DNA of 64,000 nucleotides, from the NCBI RefSeq assembly GCF_003671765.1, contig NZ_QPIB01000038.1, positions 1 through 64,000 of the forward strand. Reading direction: 5' to 3'. Under the pieces are notes generated by a model, which was given only the letters and a program-made list of their open reading frames with translations, made no database searches and was not told the DNA's origin. This DNA comes from Xenophilus sp. E41. GTDB lineage: Bacteria; Pseudomonadota; Gammaproteobacteria; Burkholderiales; Burkholderiaceae_C. The translations under genes were made by a program, and so were the position numbers. This document shows positions 40,374 through 49,675 of the stretch, in pieces. Every line of letters begins with the position of its first letter. The stretch's first letter is position 1.

Positions 40374-41915
40374 TCAGGCCTCGTCCATCTCGAAGCGCTC
40401 GGGCGGCGACATCGCCAGGTCGGCCCAGTCCAGCTCGTGCTCGAGCGTGTGGAACACGTCGTCGTCGATCGCGCCGGCGGCCCGCAGCTCGGCCAGCCGG
40501 GCGCGCTTGCCGATCAGGACCTCGCGCTTGAGCGCGTCGATGGGCTGCGTGCTGCGCGGGCGGTGGCCCTGCAGCGCGGCAGCCCGTTCGGCGGCGTAGA
40601 GCTCGCGCAGGCGCACGGCCGGCTCGTCGCTGCGCTCGGCGATGCGGACCAGCCCGGCATCGATGAGCTCGGCGCGGGCATGGGCGACCTCGCGCGACAG
40701 CGAGTCGTCGGGCGGAAAGCGCAGCACGCGGATCAGCGGGCCGAGCGTCAGGCCCTGCAGGACGAGCGTGCCCAGCACCACGGCCAGCGCGCTCAGCACG
40801 ATCAGGTCGCGCTGCGGGAAACCCTCCGGCAGCGCCAGCGCGGTGGCGAGGGTGACCAGCCCGCGCATGCCGCACCAGCTCGCGAGCACGCCCTGCGCCA
40901 CCGAGGGCACGCGCTTGCCACGCCGCCTGTACAGCCAGCGCAGCACGACGTTGTGCAGCATCACCCACACGATGCGCGTGACGATCACCGCGACCAGCAC
41001 CGCGCCGGCGAAGCGCAGCGCCTCGCCCAGCGCCTCGGGCGCCAGGCGCTGCACCACGGCGCGCGCCTGCAAGCCCAGCAGCAGGAAGGCCAGCACGTTG
41101 AGCAGGAAGACCGCCGTGTTCCACACCGAGTAGACATGGATGCGGTCGCGCGCGGGCGTGTGCGCCGGGGCGTAGCGCGCGACGACCATGCCGCAGGCGA
41201 CCATCGCCAGCACGGCCGAGAGCTCCAGTCGCTCGGCCACGATCCAGGTGCCGAATGCCAGCACGAAGCTCGCCACGGCACCGCTCAGCCGGCCGTAGAG
41301 CAGGGGCATGACCCAGGTGGCGAGCCGGCCCATGAGGCAGCCGACCAGCAGCCCGCCGGGCGCGGCCACCGCCAGCCGCGGCGCAAGCGAGCCCAGCGAG
41401 GCAGGGTGCAGCATCACGCCCACCGCAGCGCTGAAGATCAGCAGCGCTACCGCGTCGTTGAGCAGGCTCTCGCCCTTGAGCACGGTCACGGTGCTGCGCG
41501 GCAGCTGCGAGAAGCGCCCCAGCACCGCGGTGGCCGCCGCCGCATCGGGCGGCGCCACGATGGCACCCAGCGCGATGGCGGCGGCCAGTGGCATGCCGGC
41601 CAGCGCCACGCCCACCCCGGCCACCACCGCGGTCGTCACGACGACGGCGATCGCGGCCAGCGACAGCAGCGGCAGCCAGTAGCGCCGCACGTCGCGTGGC
41701 GGGAAGTCGAAGGCCGCGTCGAACACCGCCGGGGCGATGAACAGCGCCAGGGCCAGCGACGGGTCGATGCCGATGGCCGGCGCGCCGGGCAGGGCGGCGA
41801 CGGCGACCCCGGCCAGCGCGAGCACGGTGGGGTAGGGAATGGACAGTCGGCGCGTGAGGTGCAGCAGCACGATCGCCACCGTGATCAGGATCAGCGCACT
41901 TTCGAAAAGAACCAT
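40374..41915 (-). CDS. Na+/H+ antiporter, CPA1/NhaP type
   Basis: 513 residues: about 12 membrane helices in residues 1-400, then a cytoplasmic tail. Diagnostic text includes GAIVAPPDAAAATAVLGR (helix 5, the paired Asp region of CPA1), LKGESLLNDAVALLIFSAAVG and CGMRGLVTLATALALPEGFP. It exchanges Na+ or K+ for H+ in the inner membrane. The tail (ARAELIDAGLVRIAERS...) is a soluble regulatory helix bundle. Monocistronic. Confidence 0.93.
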   Translation of the reverse strand: MVLFESALILITVAIVLLHLTRRLSIPYPTVLALAGVAVAALPGAPAIGIDPSLALALFIAPAVFDAAFDFPPRDVRRYWLPLLSLAAIAVVVTTAVVAGVGVALAGMPLAAAIALGAIVAPPDAAAATAVLGRFSQLPRSTVTVLKGESLLNDAVALLIFSAAVGVMLHPASLGSLAPRLAVAAPGGLLVGCLMGRLATWVMPLLYGRLSGAVASFVLAFGTWIVAERLELSAVLAMVACGMVVARYAPAHTPARDRIHVYSVWNTAVFLLNVLAFLLLGLQARAVVQRLAPEALGEALRFAGAVLVAVIVTRIVWVMLHNVVLRWLYRRRGKRVPSVAQGVLASWCGMRGLVTLATALALPEGFPQRDLIVLSALAVVLGTLVLQGLTLGPLIRVLRFPPDDSLSREVAHARAELIDAGLVRIAERSDEPAVRLRELYAAERAAALQGHRPRSTQPIDALKREVLIGKRARLAELRAAGAIDDDVFHTLEHELDWADLAMSPPERFEMDEA

Positions 41916-42184
41916 GACGCCTCGCCCTCCTCGGCGGCGACGGGTGGAAATGGCCCGGTTCTACCCGATGGCAGGCCACCTGCTGCAGCGGGCATCCGAA
42001 TCGATGCCCGCGCCGACGGCCTCGAGCGCGCACTGAACGTGTTCACAAATGATGGATATTTGTCACAGACTATTAATTCTTAAGGCCTCATGACGCGCCC
42101 GGCTCCTCCGTCGGGGGGAGGCCGCATCACAATCCATCCATCGAAAAAGCAAGGCCCGTGGCGCCCGTCACGGACGCAAAGGGA
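41916..42184. promoter_or_regulatory. Intergenic region with inverted repeat and A+T-rich core
   Basis: Between divergent genes. It holds a 6-base inverted repeat ACAAAT/ATTTGT (42045-42050 and 42058-42063) and TATTAATTCTTAA just after it, so it likely carries a promoter for the rightward gene and perhaps an operator. No open frame. Confidence 0.45.
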
Positions 42185-42613
42185 ATGGATCAAGCATCGT
42201 CGGGACCGTCGGACAGCAGCGCCGCCGCCGTGGAAGCGGCGGGGCAGCTTGCTGCCTCCAGCCTCCAGTTGCTGGCGATGCTCGACGTGGTCCACGACTG
42301 GGACCGGGGCGACGCCATCAGCGTCGGCGACTCGGCGCAGCAGACCGAGTCCCTCACGCGCTCCATCGGCACCAAGCTGGTCGCCGGCCAGGGCGAACTC
42401 GACCGCGCGCTGAAGACGCTCGAAGCGGTCGTGGTCCGCGCCGAGCGGCTGGCGCGGGTGGCGCCGGCCCAGGCGCGCGACGACGCCTCGGGGGGCGCAA
42501 TGGCGAGCGCGCTGCGGCGCCTGGCCGCCGCCAGCGACGAGCTGCGGGGGCACCTGGAAGCGGCCGAACTCGAGTTGCCGGCCGACGGCGACCCCGGAGC
42601 GGGCAGCGCCTGA
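42185..42613 (+). CDS. Small helical protein of unknown function
   Basis: 142 residues from ATG 42185 (an in-frame GTG at 42158 is possible). Ala-rich amphipathic helices: SSAAAVEAAGQLAASSLQLLAML, LTRSIGTKLVAGQGELDRALKTLEAVVVRAERLARV, and ASALRRLAAASDELRGHLEAAELELPADG. It could form a coiled coil. No motif, signal or TM is seen, and the family is not recognised. The next gene encodes an MFS pump, but they are 150 bases apart. Confidence 0.62.
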   Translation: MDQASSGPSDSSAAAVEAAGQLAASSLQLLAMLDVVHDWDRGDAISVGDSAQQTESLTRSIGTKLVAGQGELDRALKTLEAVVVRAERLARVAPAQARDDASGGAMASALRRLAAASDELRGHLEAAELELPADGDPGAGSA

Positions 42614-42768
42614 CGGCCAGCCGACCCACCGCCGACGGGGGCATCGCGCAGGCCCCGCGCGCGCTGCGCCGCGGCTGACGACAATCGTCCGATGCCCCTG
42701 CTTCCGCGTCTTTCCGTCGGCATCGCCGTGTCCAGTCCCGCGCCGGCGCGCCGCACGGGGCGGGGCGC

Positions 42769-44208
42769 ATGAGCAGCGTGCTCTCCACGCCCTCGGCGAC
42801 CGCGGCGTCCGACCTCGTGGTGCACGACGGCCTGCCGCCGCCCCAGCGCCGGCGCGCCATGCTCGTCATCATCCTCGGCATCGCCGTGGCGGTGCTCGAC
42901 GGCACGATCATGAACCTCGCCTTGCCGGGCATCGCACGCGAGCTCGACGCCACCGCATCACAGGCCATCTGGGTCATCAACGCCTACCAGATCGCCACGC
43001 TGGTGATGCTGCTGCCGCTGGCCACGCTGGGCGACCTGGTCGGCTACCGGCGCGTGTACCTGGTGGGCATGGCGCTCTTCGCGGTGGCGTCGCTGGGCGC
43101 CATGCTGGCGCCCACGCTCGGCGCGCTGATCGCGGCGCGCGCGGTGCAGGGCCTGGGCGCGGCGGGCATCATGGCCGTCAATGCGGCGCTGGTGCGGCTG
43201 ATCTTCCCGCGCGCGCAGCTCGGGCGCGGCATGGCGACCAACTCGATGGTGGTGGCCACGGCCTCGGTGGCGGGGCCATCGGTGGCGGCGGCGATCCTGT
43301 CGGTGGCTTCGTGGCCGTGGCTCTTCGCGCTCAACCTGCCGCTGGGCGCGGTGGTGCTGGCGCTGGGCTGGTATGCGCTGCCGCGCAACGCCTCGGGCCC
43401 GACGGCCGGCGCGCGCATCTCGCCGCTGGACGTGCTGCTCAACATCCTGATGTTCGCACTCGTGTTCGTCGGCGCCGACCGGCTGGGCGTGCGCGAGGGC
43501 GGCACCGGCGCGGTGTCGCTGGACGCCTTCGCGATGCTGGGCGCGGGCGTGCTGATCGGCGTGCTGTACGTGCGCCGCCAGCGCACGCGGGTGGCGCCGC
43601 TGTTCCCGGTCGACCTGCTGCGCATCCCGGTGTTCGCGCTGTCGATGGGCACCTCGGTGACGGCCTTCTGCGCGCAGATGCTGGCGTACATCGCGCTGCC
43701 CTTCCTGCTGCTCGACACCTACGGCCGCAGCCACCTGCAGGCGGGCCTGCTCATCACCGCCTGGCCGCTGGCCATCGTGGCGATGGGGCCGATCGTGGGG
43801 CGGCTGATCGGGCGCGTGCCGGACGGGCTGCTCGGCGGCATCGGCCTGGGCCTGCTGGCGACCGGGCTGGCGCTGCTGGCCGCGCTGCCCGCGCAGCCCT
43901 CGAACGCCGACATCGCCTGGCGCATGGCGGTGTGCGGGCTGGGCTTCGGGCTGTTCCAGTCGCCCAACAACCACACCATCGTGACCTCGCCGCCGCCGCA
44001 CCGCAGCGGCGCCGCCAGCGGCATGCTGGGCACCGCGCGCCTCACGGGGCAGACGCTGGCAGCCGTCCTGCTGGCCGGGATCTTCAGCGTGTGGAGCCCG
44101 CACGACGGGCGCGGGCCGGTCATCGCGTTGACGCTGGCGGCGGTGTGCGCGGCTGTGGCCGGTGTGTGCAGCACGCTGCGCGTGCGCGCGGCCGGCGCGG
44201 CGCACTGA
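42769..44208 (+). CDS. MFS transporter, DHA2 family (multidrug efflux)
   Basis: 479 residues with 14 hydrophobic segments. LGIAVAVLDGTIMNLALPGIARELDATASQAIWVINAYQIATL is the typical DHA2 first-helix region (SmvA/EmrB-like), followed by GRLTGQTL-type motif C (TARLTGQTLAAVLLAG) late. It would export drugs or quaternary ammonium compounds by proton antiport. No periplasmic EmrA-like adaptor is adjacent. Confidence 0.93.
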   Translation: MSSVLSTPSATAASDLVVHDGLPPPQRRRAMLVIILGIAVAVLDGTIMNLALPGIARELDATASQAIWVINAYQIATLVMLLPLATLGDLVGYRRVYLVGMALFAVASLGAMLAPTLGALIAARAVQGLGAAGIMAVNAALVRLIFPRAQLGRGMATNSMVVATASVAGPSVAAAILSVASWPWLFALNLPLGAVVLALGWYALPRNASGPTAGARISPLDVLLNILMFALVFVGADRLGVREGGTGAVSLDAFAMLGAGVLIGVLYVRRQRTRVAPLFPVDLLRIPVFALSMGTSVTAFCAQMLAYIALPFLLLDTYGRSHLQAGLLITAWPLAIVAMGPIVGRLIGRVPDGLLGGIGLGLLATGLALLAALPAQPSNADIAWRMAVCGLGFGLFQSPNNHTIVTSPPPHRSGAASGMLGTARLTGQTLAAVLLAGIFSVWSPHDGRGPVIALTLAAVCAAVAGVCSTLRVRAAGAAH

Positions 44209-44221
44209 GCACGCGGCGTTC

Positions 44222-44280
44222 AAAGAAAAGATGAGGGGAGTGCCCGCGGGACGGGCGCGGCGCGCTATGAATTCAATAGC
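44222..44280 (+). repeat. Dual stem-loop intergenic repeat, copy 4
   Basis: AAAGAAAAGATGAGGGGA, then a weaker first stem (GCCCGCGGGACGGGC) and a clear second stem GCTATGAATTCAATAGC. It lies between the convergent MFS and small-protein genes. Confidence 0.7.
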
Positions 44281-44295
44281 GGCGGGCGGGCCGCA

Positions 44296-44496
44296 TCAAT
44301 CGGCCAGTCGACGCACGACGTCGACACCCATCGCCAACGCGTTCGAGTAGGTGGGTTGCGCGCGGGCCGCGGATTCGATCCGCCGGTAGATCATCACCTC
44401 GCCCTCGTCGGGCTCCGAAGCCTCCAGCACCACCCAGTAGAACTGGCCTTCGCCGCGTTCCTCCACGGTGAGCGCCATGTCTCTCAAACTCAGCAC
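44296..44496 (-). CDS. Small conserved-looking acidic protein of unknown function
   Basis: 66 residues from a GTG at 44496 with a strong GGAGGAG site. Text: FYWVVLEASEPDEGEVMIYRRIESAARAQPTYSNALAMGVDVVRRLAD, a compact alpha/beta sequence with no known motif. An internal ATG at 44478 is a less supported start. The good ribosome-binding site and codon use argue for a real gene. Function unknown. Confidence 0.75.
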   Translation of the reverse strand: MLSLRDMALTVEERGEGQFYWVVLEASEPDEGEVMIYRRIESAARAQPTYSNALAMGVDVVRRLAD

Positions 44497-44609
44497 ATTC
44501 TTCTCCTCCAGACCGTGGGTCGAGGATAACGAACGAGCGCCGCGAATGTGAGCAACAGGGCCGGGGGTTAGGCAACAAACTGTTCCAGACCGTGCCCCGG
44601 GGCCGCGCG

Positions 44610-45875
44610 TCAGACCGGCCGCCCGAGGGCAGCGCCCCGCAGCTCGTTGCCACCCGCGCGCACCACCCGGTTGAACAGCGGCGTCGCCATCAGCGTGGTG
44701 ACGATGGCCATGAGCACCAGGATCGCGAACAGGCCCGGCTCGATCACGCCGGCCTGCAGGCCGATGTTGATGATGATCAGCTCCATCAGGCCGCGGGCGT
44801 TCATCAGCGCGCCGATCGCCATCGCGTCGCGGTTGTTCTCGCCCGTGAGTCGCGCCGCGGCCCAGCACGCGATGCCCTTGCCGGCGAAGGACGCCGCCAG
44901 GATGGCCAGCGCTGCCAGCAGCAGGGCAGGCTGCATGACCATGTTGAGCTGCGTGTTCAGGCCCGAGTAGGTGAAGAACATGGGCAGCAGGAAGACGACT
45001 ACGAAGGGCTGCAGCTGCGCGCGCAGCCTGGCGGTGAACTCGCCACGCGGCAGGCAGGCGCCGAGGATGAAGCCGCCGAACACGGCATGGATGCCGATCG
45101 CGTCCATGGCCCAGGCGCTCAGGCAGAAGAGGGCGAGCACGATGGCCAGCAGCGTCGGGCTCAGCGGCTCGCCCGGTTTCGCGTGGTCCGCCAGGCGCGC
45201 CAGCAGGCGCCGGCCCACGAGCAGCATGAACAGCGCATAGCCGATGCCGCCGCCGACGGCGAGCCACGCGCCCGTCCAGCTGCCGCCGAAGCTGGCCAGC
45301 ACCACGGCCAGGATGCACCAGGCGGCCGCGTCGTCCACCGCGCCCGCCGTGAGCGCCAGGGTGCCCAGCGAGGTGCCGGCGATGCCGCGCTCGTGGATGA
45401 TGCGCGCCAGCATCGGGAAGGCGGTGATGGCGATGGCCGCGCCGAGGAAGAGCGAGGCCTCGAGTTCCTTGGCCTTGGCCGAGAAGAGGCCCGGCACCTC
45501 GTGCAGCCAGGGCACGAGCAGGAAGGCCAGCGCAAAGGGCACCGCGATGCCCGCCACCGACACCGACACGGCGCTGCGGGCACGGCTCCTGAAGTGATCG
45601 GCATTGAACTCGGTGCCGACCAGGAACATGTACATGCCCACGCCCAGCTGGCCGCAGACGTACAGCATGCCCAGCGTGGGCTTGGGGAAGAGCGCCTGCT
45701 GCAGCTCGGGCAGGAACAGCCCGAAGAGCGAGGGGCCGAGCGCCACGCCCGCGATCATCTCGCCCACCACCTGGGGCTGGCCGACGCGCTGCGCCAGCTT
45801 GCCGACCAGACGGCACACCAGCAGAATCACGGCCGCCTGGAGGAAGAAATAGACCGAGAGCTGGCTGATGGGCAT
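44610..45875 (-). CDS. Cation/proton antiporter, CPA2/KefB-like
   Basis: 421 residues, 12-13 helices. Typical CPA2 text: RVGQPQVVGEMIAGVALGPSLFGLFLPE in helix 2-3, GVGMYMFLVGTEFNADHFRS in helix 4, ITAFPMLARIIHERGIAGTSLGTLALTAGAVDDAAAWC (helix 6, paired Asp) and GALMNARGLMELIIINIGL. No C-terminal TrkA domain is present, so unlike KefB/C it is a short form. It exchanges K+ or Na+ for H+. Confidence 0.93.
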   Translation of the reverse strand: MPISQLSVYFFLQAAVILLVCRLVGKLAQRVGQPQVVGEMIAGVALGPSLFGLFLPELQQALFPKPTLGMLYVCGQLGVGMYMFLVGTEFNADHFRSRARSAVSVSVAGIAVPFALAFLLVPWLHEVPGLFSAKAKELEASLFLGAAIAITAFPMLARIIHERGIAGTSLGTLALTAGAVDDAAAWCILAVVLASFGGSWTGAWLAVGGGIGYALFMLLVGRRLLARLADHAKPGEPLSPTLLAIVLALFCLSAWAMDAIGIHAVFGGFILGACLPRGEFTARLRAQLQPFVVVFLLPMFFTYSGLNTQLNMVMQPALLLAALAILAASFAGKGIACWAAARLTGENNRDAMAIGALMNARGLMELIIINIGLQAGVIEPGLFAILVLMAIVTTLMATPLFNRVVRAGGNELRGAALGRPV

Positions 45876-45966
45876 GGTGAAGTTCGACGAACGAGGAGGC
45901 GGCGATTATGCGGACCGGCGGTGCCGGGCCTGCAACGCGGCGTGACACGGGCGTCGCGGCGCGCGT

Positions 45967-46614
45967 TCAGGCGGCGGGCGGAAAGTCGACGCCGCGCTGC
46001 GGCGCCTGCCAGCGCGGGTACTTGTGCATCACGCGCGGCCACAGCGGCCCTTGCAGCCAGCCGTCGAGCCAGGCCTGCAGCCGTGGCCAGGGCCGGGCGG
46101 CGAACCATGCCGCATCGACCTGCGCGAACTGGCGCACGAAGGGCATCCACGCGGCATCGGCGAGGCGCGGCTGGTCGTCGCACAGGAAGGCGCGGGTGCG
46201 CAGGCGCGCCTCGAGTTCATCGAGGATCGTGGCCGCTTCGGCCTGCGCGGCGCCGGCCGGTCGGTCGGCGTGACGCTCGGGGTACTTGTACGCGTCCAGC
46301 GCTCGCTTGAAGGGCCCGTCGCACTGCGCCATGAGCGCCTGCGTCGCGTCCGCGTCGCCATTCAGCCAGGTTTCGGGGTCGTGCCGCGCGAGTGCCCAGC
46401 GCATGACGTCCAGGCTCTGGTCGATCACGTCACCGCCGGGCAGCACCAGCACCGGCACGGTGGCCTTGGGCGATGCGGCCAGCAATTCGGGCGGCTTGTC
46501 GCGCAGCACCACCTCGCGCAGCTCGCAGTGCTGCCCACTCACGGCGAGCGCCAGCCGCGCCCGCATCGCATAGGGGCAGCGCCGGAAGGAATACAGCACC
46601 GGCAGGGCGCTCAC
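45967..46614 (-). CDS. Glutathione S-transferase family protein (glutaredoxin-2-like)
   Basis: 215 residues from a GTG at 46614 overlapping the MATE stop (GTGA). The active-site region is LYSFRRCPYAMRARLAL (CPYA, near residue 14), and a GST C-terminal helical domain follows with PRLADAAWMPFVRQF. The CPxA form of the site is like GrxB/YfcF-type enzymes. It is likely transferase or reductase for glutathione adducts. Coupled to the MATE gene, so possibly pumping and conjugation are jointly expressed. Confidence 0.9.
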   Translation of the reverse strand: MSALPVLYSFRRCPYAMRARLALAVSGQHCELREVVLRDKPPELLAASPKATVPVLVLPGGDVIDQSLDVMRWALARHDPETWLNGDADATQALMAQCDGPFKRALDAYKYPERHADRPAGAAQAEAATILDELEARLRTRAFLCDDQPRLADAAWMPFVRQFAQVDAAWFAARPWPRLQAWLDGWLQGPLWPRVMHKYPRWQAPQRGVDFPPAA

Positions 46615-48101
46615 ACCAGTCGCCGGATCGCCTTCTTGCGCCACACGAAGCGGTAGTACGCTGCCTGCAGCAGCAGCATGCTGCCGAAGGACGCGGGGTA
46701 CGCGATCCACACGCCCGACAGGCCGATGCGCTGGCTCATGAACCAGCCCACCGGCACCGACACGCACAGCACGCAGAAGATCGAGATGGCGGTGGGCACC
46801 AGCACCGTGCCGCTGGCCCGCATGATCCCCGACAGCGCCGAGGCCATGCCGAAGACCACCAGGCTCCACAGCATGATGTGCAGCAGCTGCTGCGCCACCT
46901 CGATGACCGCCGGGTCGGTGATGAACCAGCCCATCAGCGGCCGCGAGAACAGGTAGCCGAGCAGCACCAGCGAGCCGGTGAGCACCAGGTTCATCATCAG
47001 TGCCGTGCGCGTGATGGCGCCCAGCCGGTCGACTCGGCCCGCGCCGATGGCCTGTGCGCCGAGGATCGAGGCCGTGATCGCGATCGAGATCGCCGGGAAC
47101 TGCACGTAGGCGACCACCTGGTTGACCGCGCCGTACGCCGCCGTGGCATGCGAGCCGAAGCCGTTGACCAGGCCCAGCAGCACCAGCTCGGCAAGCGCCA
47201 CCACGATCATCTGCACGCCGGTGGGCACGCCCACCTTGAGGATGGCCTTGAGCAGATGCGGCCGCACGCGCAGGTGCCGCACGAAGTCGGCGTCCGGCGC
47301 CAGCGGGCTCTTCTTGCGCCGCAGGTACCAGCCCAGCCACAGCGTGGCGACCACGAAGGCGACCACGGTCGCGCAGGCGCCGCTGGCCACGCCCATCTGC
47401 GGCAGCCCGCCCCAGCCGCGGATGAGCGCGGGCGTGAGCACCAGGCCCACGGCGGTGGAAATGAGCAGCGTGAACAGCGGCGTGACCGTGTCGCCCACGC
47501 CGCGCAGCATGGCCGTGGAGAGCAGGAACACGAACAGGCCCGGCATCGCGATCAGGATGATGCGCGCGTAGCGCGTGGCGTCGGGCAGGATGTCGGCCGG
47601 CGTGCCCAGCGCGTGCAGCATGGGCTGCGTGAAGGTGCCGCCGAAGAGCGCCACCAGCAGGCCGAACAGCACCACCACCGTGAGCGCGGTGCCGGCCACG
47701 GCGCGCGCCTTCTCGCGGTCCTGCGCGCCCCAGGCCTGGCCGATGAGCACCGAGGCGCCGCCGCCCAGGCCGATGGTGAAGGCGATGAAGAAGAACATCA
47801 CCGGGAAGAAGCCCGACACCGCCGCCAGCGCCTGCACGCCGATCATCTGGCCGATGTAGACGTTGTTGAGCGTGCCCGACAGCGACTGCAGGATGTTCGA
47901 CAGCAGCATCGGCGCCAGGAAGAACAGGAAGGTCTGCCACAGCGGCTTGTTGCCGGCGATGGCGACCGGCCGCCCGCGCGTGGAAACGGGGGCGGTCGCA
48001 GGCGGCGGCACCGGGTCGGCAACGGCGGCGGGCGGCGCCACGGTCTCGCCCGCCACGCGTGCGGCTTCGGGTTGCGGGACCAGCGGTTGCGCGGCGCTCA
48101 T
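46611..48101 (-). CDS. MATE family efflux transporter
   Basis: 496 residues with 12 helices; the first 50 are a proline/alanine-rich cytoplasmic start before LWQTFLFFLAPMLLSNILQSLSGTLNNVYIGQMIGVQALAAVS, the MATE opening signature. GGGASVLIGQAWGAQDREKARAV and a second-half GSHATAAYGAVNQVVAYVQFPAIS are also present. It exports cationic drugs or metabolites with Na+ or H+. The downstream GST is translationally coupled. Confidence 0.94.
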   Translation of the reverse strand: MSAAQPLVPQPEAARVAGETVAPPAAVADPVPPPATAPVSTRGRPVAIAGNKPLWQTFLFFLAPMLLSNILQSLSGTLNNVYIGQMIGVQALAAVSGFFPVMFFFIAFTIGLGGGASVLIGQAWGAQDREKARAVAGTALTVVVLFGLLVALFGGTFTQPMLHALGTPADILPDATRYARIILIAMPGLFVFLLSTAMLRGVGDTVTPLFTLLISTAVGLVLTPALIRGWGGLPQMGVASGACATVVAFVVATLWLGWYLRRKKSPLAPDADFVRHLRVRPHLLKAILKVGVPTGVQMIVVALAELVLLGLVNGFGSHATAAYGAVNQVVAYVQFPAISIAITASILGAQAIGAGRVDRLGAITRTALMMNLVLTGSLVLLGYLFSRPLMGWFITDPAVIEVAQQLLHIMLWSLVVFGMASALSGIMRASGTVLVPTAISIFCVLCVSVPVGWFMSQRIGLSGVWIAYPASFGSMLLLQAAYYRFVWRKKAIRRLV

Positions 48102-48215
48102 GCGGGCACCGCCGGCGCGGTGGCGGCGCGTGCGCGTTGCACGGCAGGCAGGGGTCTGCCGGCCCGCCAGGGGCCGCGGATCGGATGAAAGATGCTCATC
48201 GGAAAATTGGAAGAT

Positions 48216-48794
48216 TCAGGCATCGGCGCCGGGTGCCGGCGCATTCCATGCGGGGGCCGCCAGGCCGCGGACGAATTCGGCCACGTCGGCCGGCCAGTCG
48301 CTCACGTAGCTGTTGAAGCGCGCGCGCTCGCCCGCGAAAAGCGAACGGGCCGCCTCCTCGAAGCCGGGCAACTCGCTGCCCAGGACGCTCATTGCGCCGT
48401 AGGCCGCCTCGCGCGCGGCACGCACTTGGTCGCGTTCGGCGTAGGTGCGTCGGGCCTCGTCGATCAGGCGACGCAGCGCGACCGACGCGCCACCGGGCTG
48501 GCGGCTGAGCCAGTCCCAGTGCCGCGGCAGCAGCGTGACCTCGCGTGCGACCACGCCCAGCTTGGGGCGGCCGACGCCGCGGGCCGGCGCGTCCTCGACG
48601 CTGGCCGCGGACCCGGCATCGGAGCGCAGGTCGAGCTCGACCCGTTCGCCGGTCTCGGCGTCGAACACCACGGCCCCCGCGCCGCCCTCGTGCGCGCGCA
48701 GGGCGGCGAGCACGTCGTCGCGATGCCCGCGGGCGATGCGACGGTGTGCCAGGAACGCGATCAGGGTCGGGGCAGGAGGAGGGTCGGAGGTCAT
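48216..48794 (-). CDS. DUF2239 family protein
   Basis: 192 residues from ATG 48794. Family text: TLIAFLAHRRIARGHRDDVLAALRAHEGGAGAVVFDAETGERVELDLRS, GRPKLGVVAREVTLLPRHWDWLSRQPGGASVALRRLIDEARR, matching what I recall of DUF2239. A helix-turn-helix-like middle (VTLLPRHWDWLSRQPGGASVALRRLI) suggests DNA binding. The promoter has three adjacent perfect palindromes, consistent with autoregulation. Function undescribed. Confidence 0.88.
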   Translation of the reverse strand: MTSDPPPAPTLIAFLAHRRIARGHRDDVLAALRAHEGGAGAVVFDAETGERVELDLRSDAGSAASVEDAPARGVGRPKLGVVAREVTLLPRHWDWLSRQPGGASVALRRLIDEARRTYAERDQVRAAREAAYGAMSVLGSELPGFEEAARSLFAGERARFNSYVSDWPADVAEFVRGLAAPAWNAPAPGADA

Positions 48795-48807
48795 GGTGAA
48801 AATTCTA

Positions 48808-48855
48808 CCCGGGCTTAAATGAGTATTGCAATACACCCGGGTGAAAATTGCAATT
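48808..48855. promoter_or_regulatory. Cluster of perfect palindromes between DUF2239 and pqiA genes
   Basis: Three perfect 10-base palindromes follow each other: TATTGCAATA (48824-48833), CACCCGGGTG (48834-48843) and AATTGCAATT (48846-48855), with another CCCGGG at 48808-48813. The arrangement reads as two copies of a CCCGGG + ATTGCAAT unit. It sits directly upstream of the leftward DUF2239 start (48794). Confidence 0.75.
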
Positions 48856-48865
48856 CTTCTGCGCC

Positions 48866-48919
48866 AAATCGGTGCCCTGCGCCCATGGGGCGGGCGCCAC
48901 CAGCTATGAATTCCATAGC
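48866..48919 (+). repeat. Dual stem-loop intergenic repeat, copy 5
   Basis: AAATCGGTGCCCT, GCGCCCATGGGGCGGGCGC stem, then GCTATGAATTCCATAGC second stem. It lies upstream of the pqi operon beside the palindrome cluster, an unusual 5' position for this family here. Confidence 0.8.
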
Positions 48920-49051
48920 GGCGATGCCGTCCGACAGCGCCGCGCGCGGCTTTGGGCAGAATCGGCGCAATGTTCGCTGCTTCCTTCGTTGCGCGCTTGT
49001 GCTCGCCTGCCGCCCCCGGGGCGGCGTTTTTCATCGTGGCCGACTGAAGGG

Positions 49052-49675
49052 ATGAAGCAGCTCACCGGCCTGGTCGTGTGCGAGGGTTGCGACGCGGTCT
49101 ACCGCAGGCCGGAACTGCGCTCGCGCGAGGTGGCCCGATGCCTGCGCTGCGGCACCGAACTGGCCCGCCACCGCGGTGCCCAGGAACGGCGCATGGTGCC
49201 GCTCACCGTGGCCTGCCTGATCCTCTTCGCCATCGCCAACCTCTTTCCCATCGTCGAGATCGAACTGCAGGGCCTGACCAGCCAGACCACGCTGGTCGGT
49301 GCCGTGATCGCGCTGAGCGGGGAGGGCATGTCGCTGGTGGCGATGCTGGTGCTGGCAACCACGCTGCTGTTCCCGCTGACGCAATTGCTGATCCTGCTGT
49401 ACCTGCTGGGCCCCCGGCGCTCCGGCCGCCGTCCGCGCGGCTTCCAGGGCCTGGTACGGCTGCTGCAGTCGCTGCGCCCCTGGGGCATGGTGGAGGTTTT
49501 CCTGCTCGGCGTGCTGGTGGCGGTGATCAAGCTCTCGGGCATGGCCACCGTCGTCGCGGGGCCGGCGCTGTGGGCCTTCGTCGGGCTCACCGTGCTGCTG
49601 ACGGTCGTCGTGTCCTTCGACCCGAAGGCGCTGTGGGAACTGAGCTTCGACGAGGCGCCGGAGCCGGCTGGATGA
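49052..49675 (+). CDS. pqiA: PqiA-domain membrane protein, first half of a split PqiA
   Basis: 207 residues from ATG 49052 (GAAGGG upstream). An N-terminal zinc ribbon (CEGCDAVYRRPE ... CLRCG) is followed by four helices with LILFAIANLFPIVEIELQGLTSQTTLVGAVIAL. In E. coli PqiA is one protein with two such halves; here the second half is a separate gene, overlapping by 4 bases (ATGA). It is an inner-membrane component for lipid transport across the envelope with PqiB/PqiC. Confidence 0.9.
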   Translation: MKQLTGLVVCEGCDAVYRRPELRSREVARCLRCGTELARHRGAQERRMVPLTVACLILFAIANLFPIVEIELQGLTSQTTLVGAVIALSGEGMSLVAMLVLATTLLFPLTQLLILLYLLGPRRSGRRPRGFQGLVRLLQSLRPWGMVEVFLLGVLVAVIKLSGMATVVAGPALWAFVGLTVLLTVVVSFDPKALWELSFDEAPEPAG

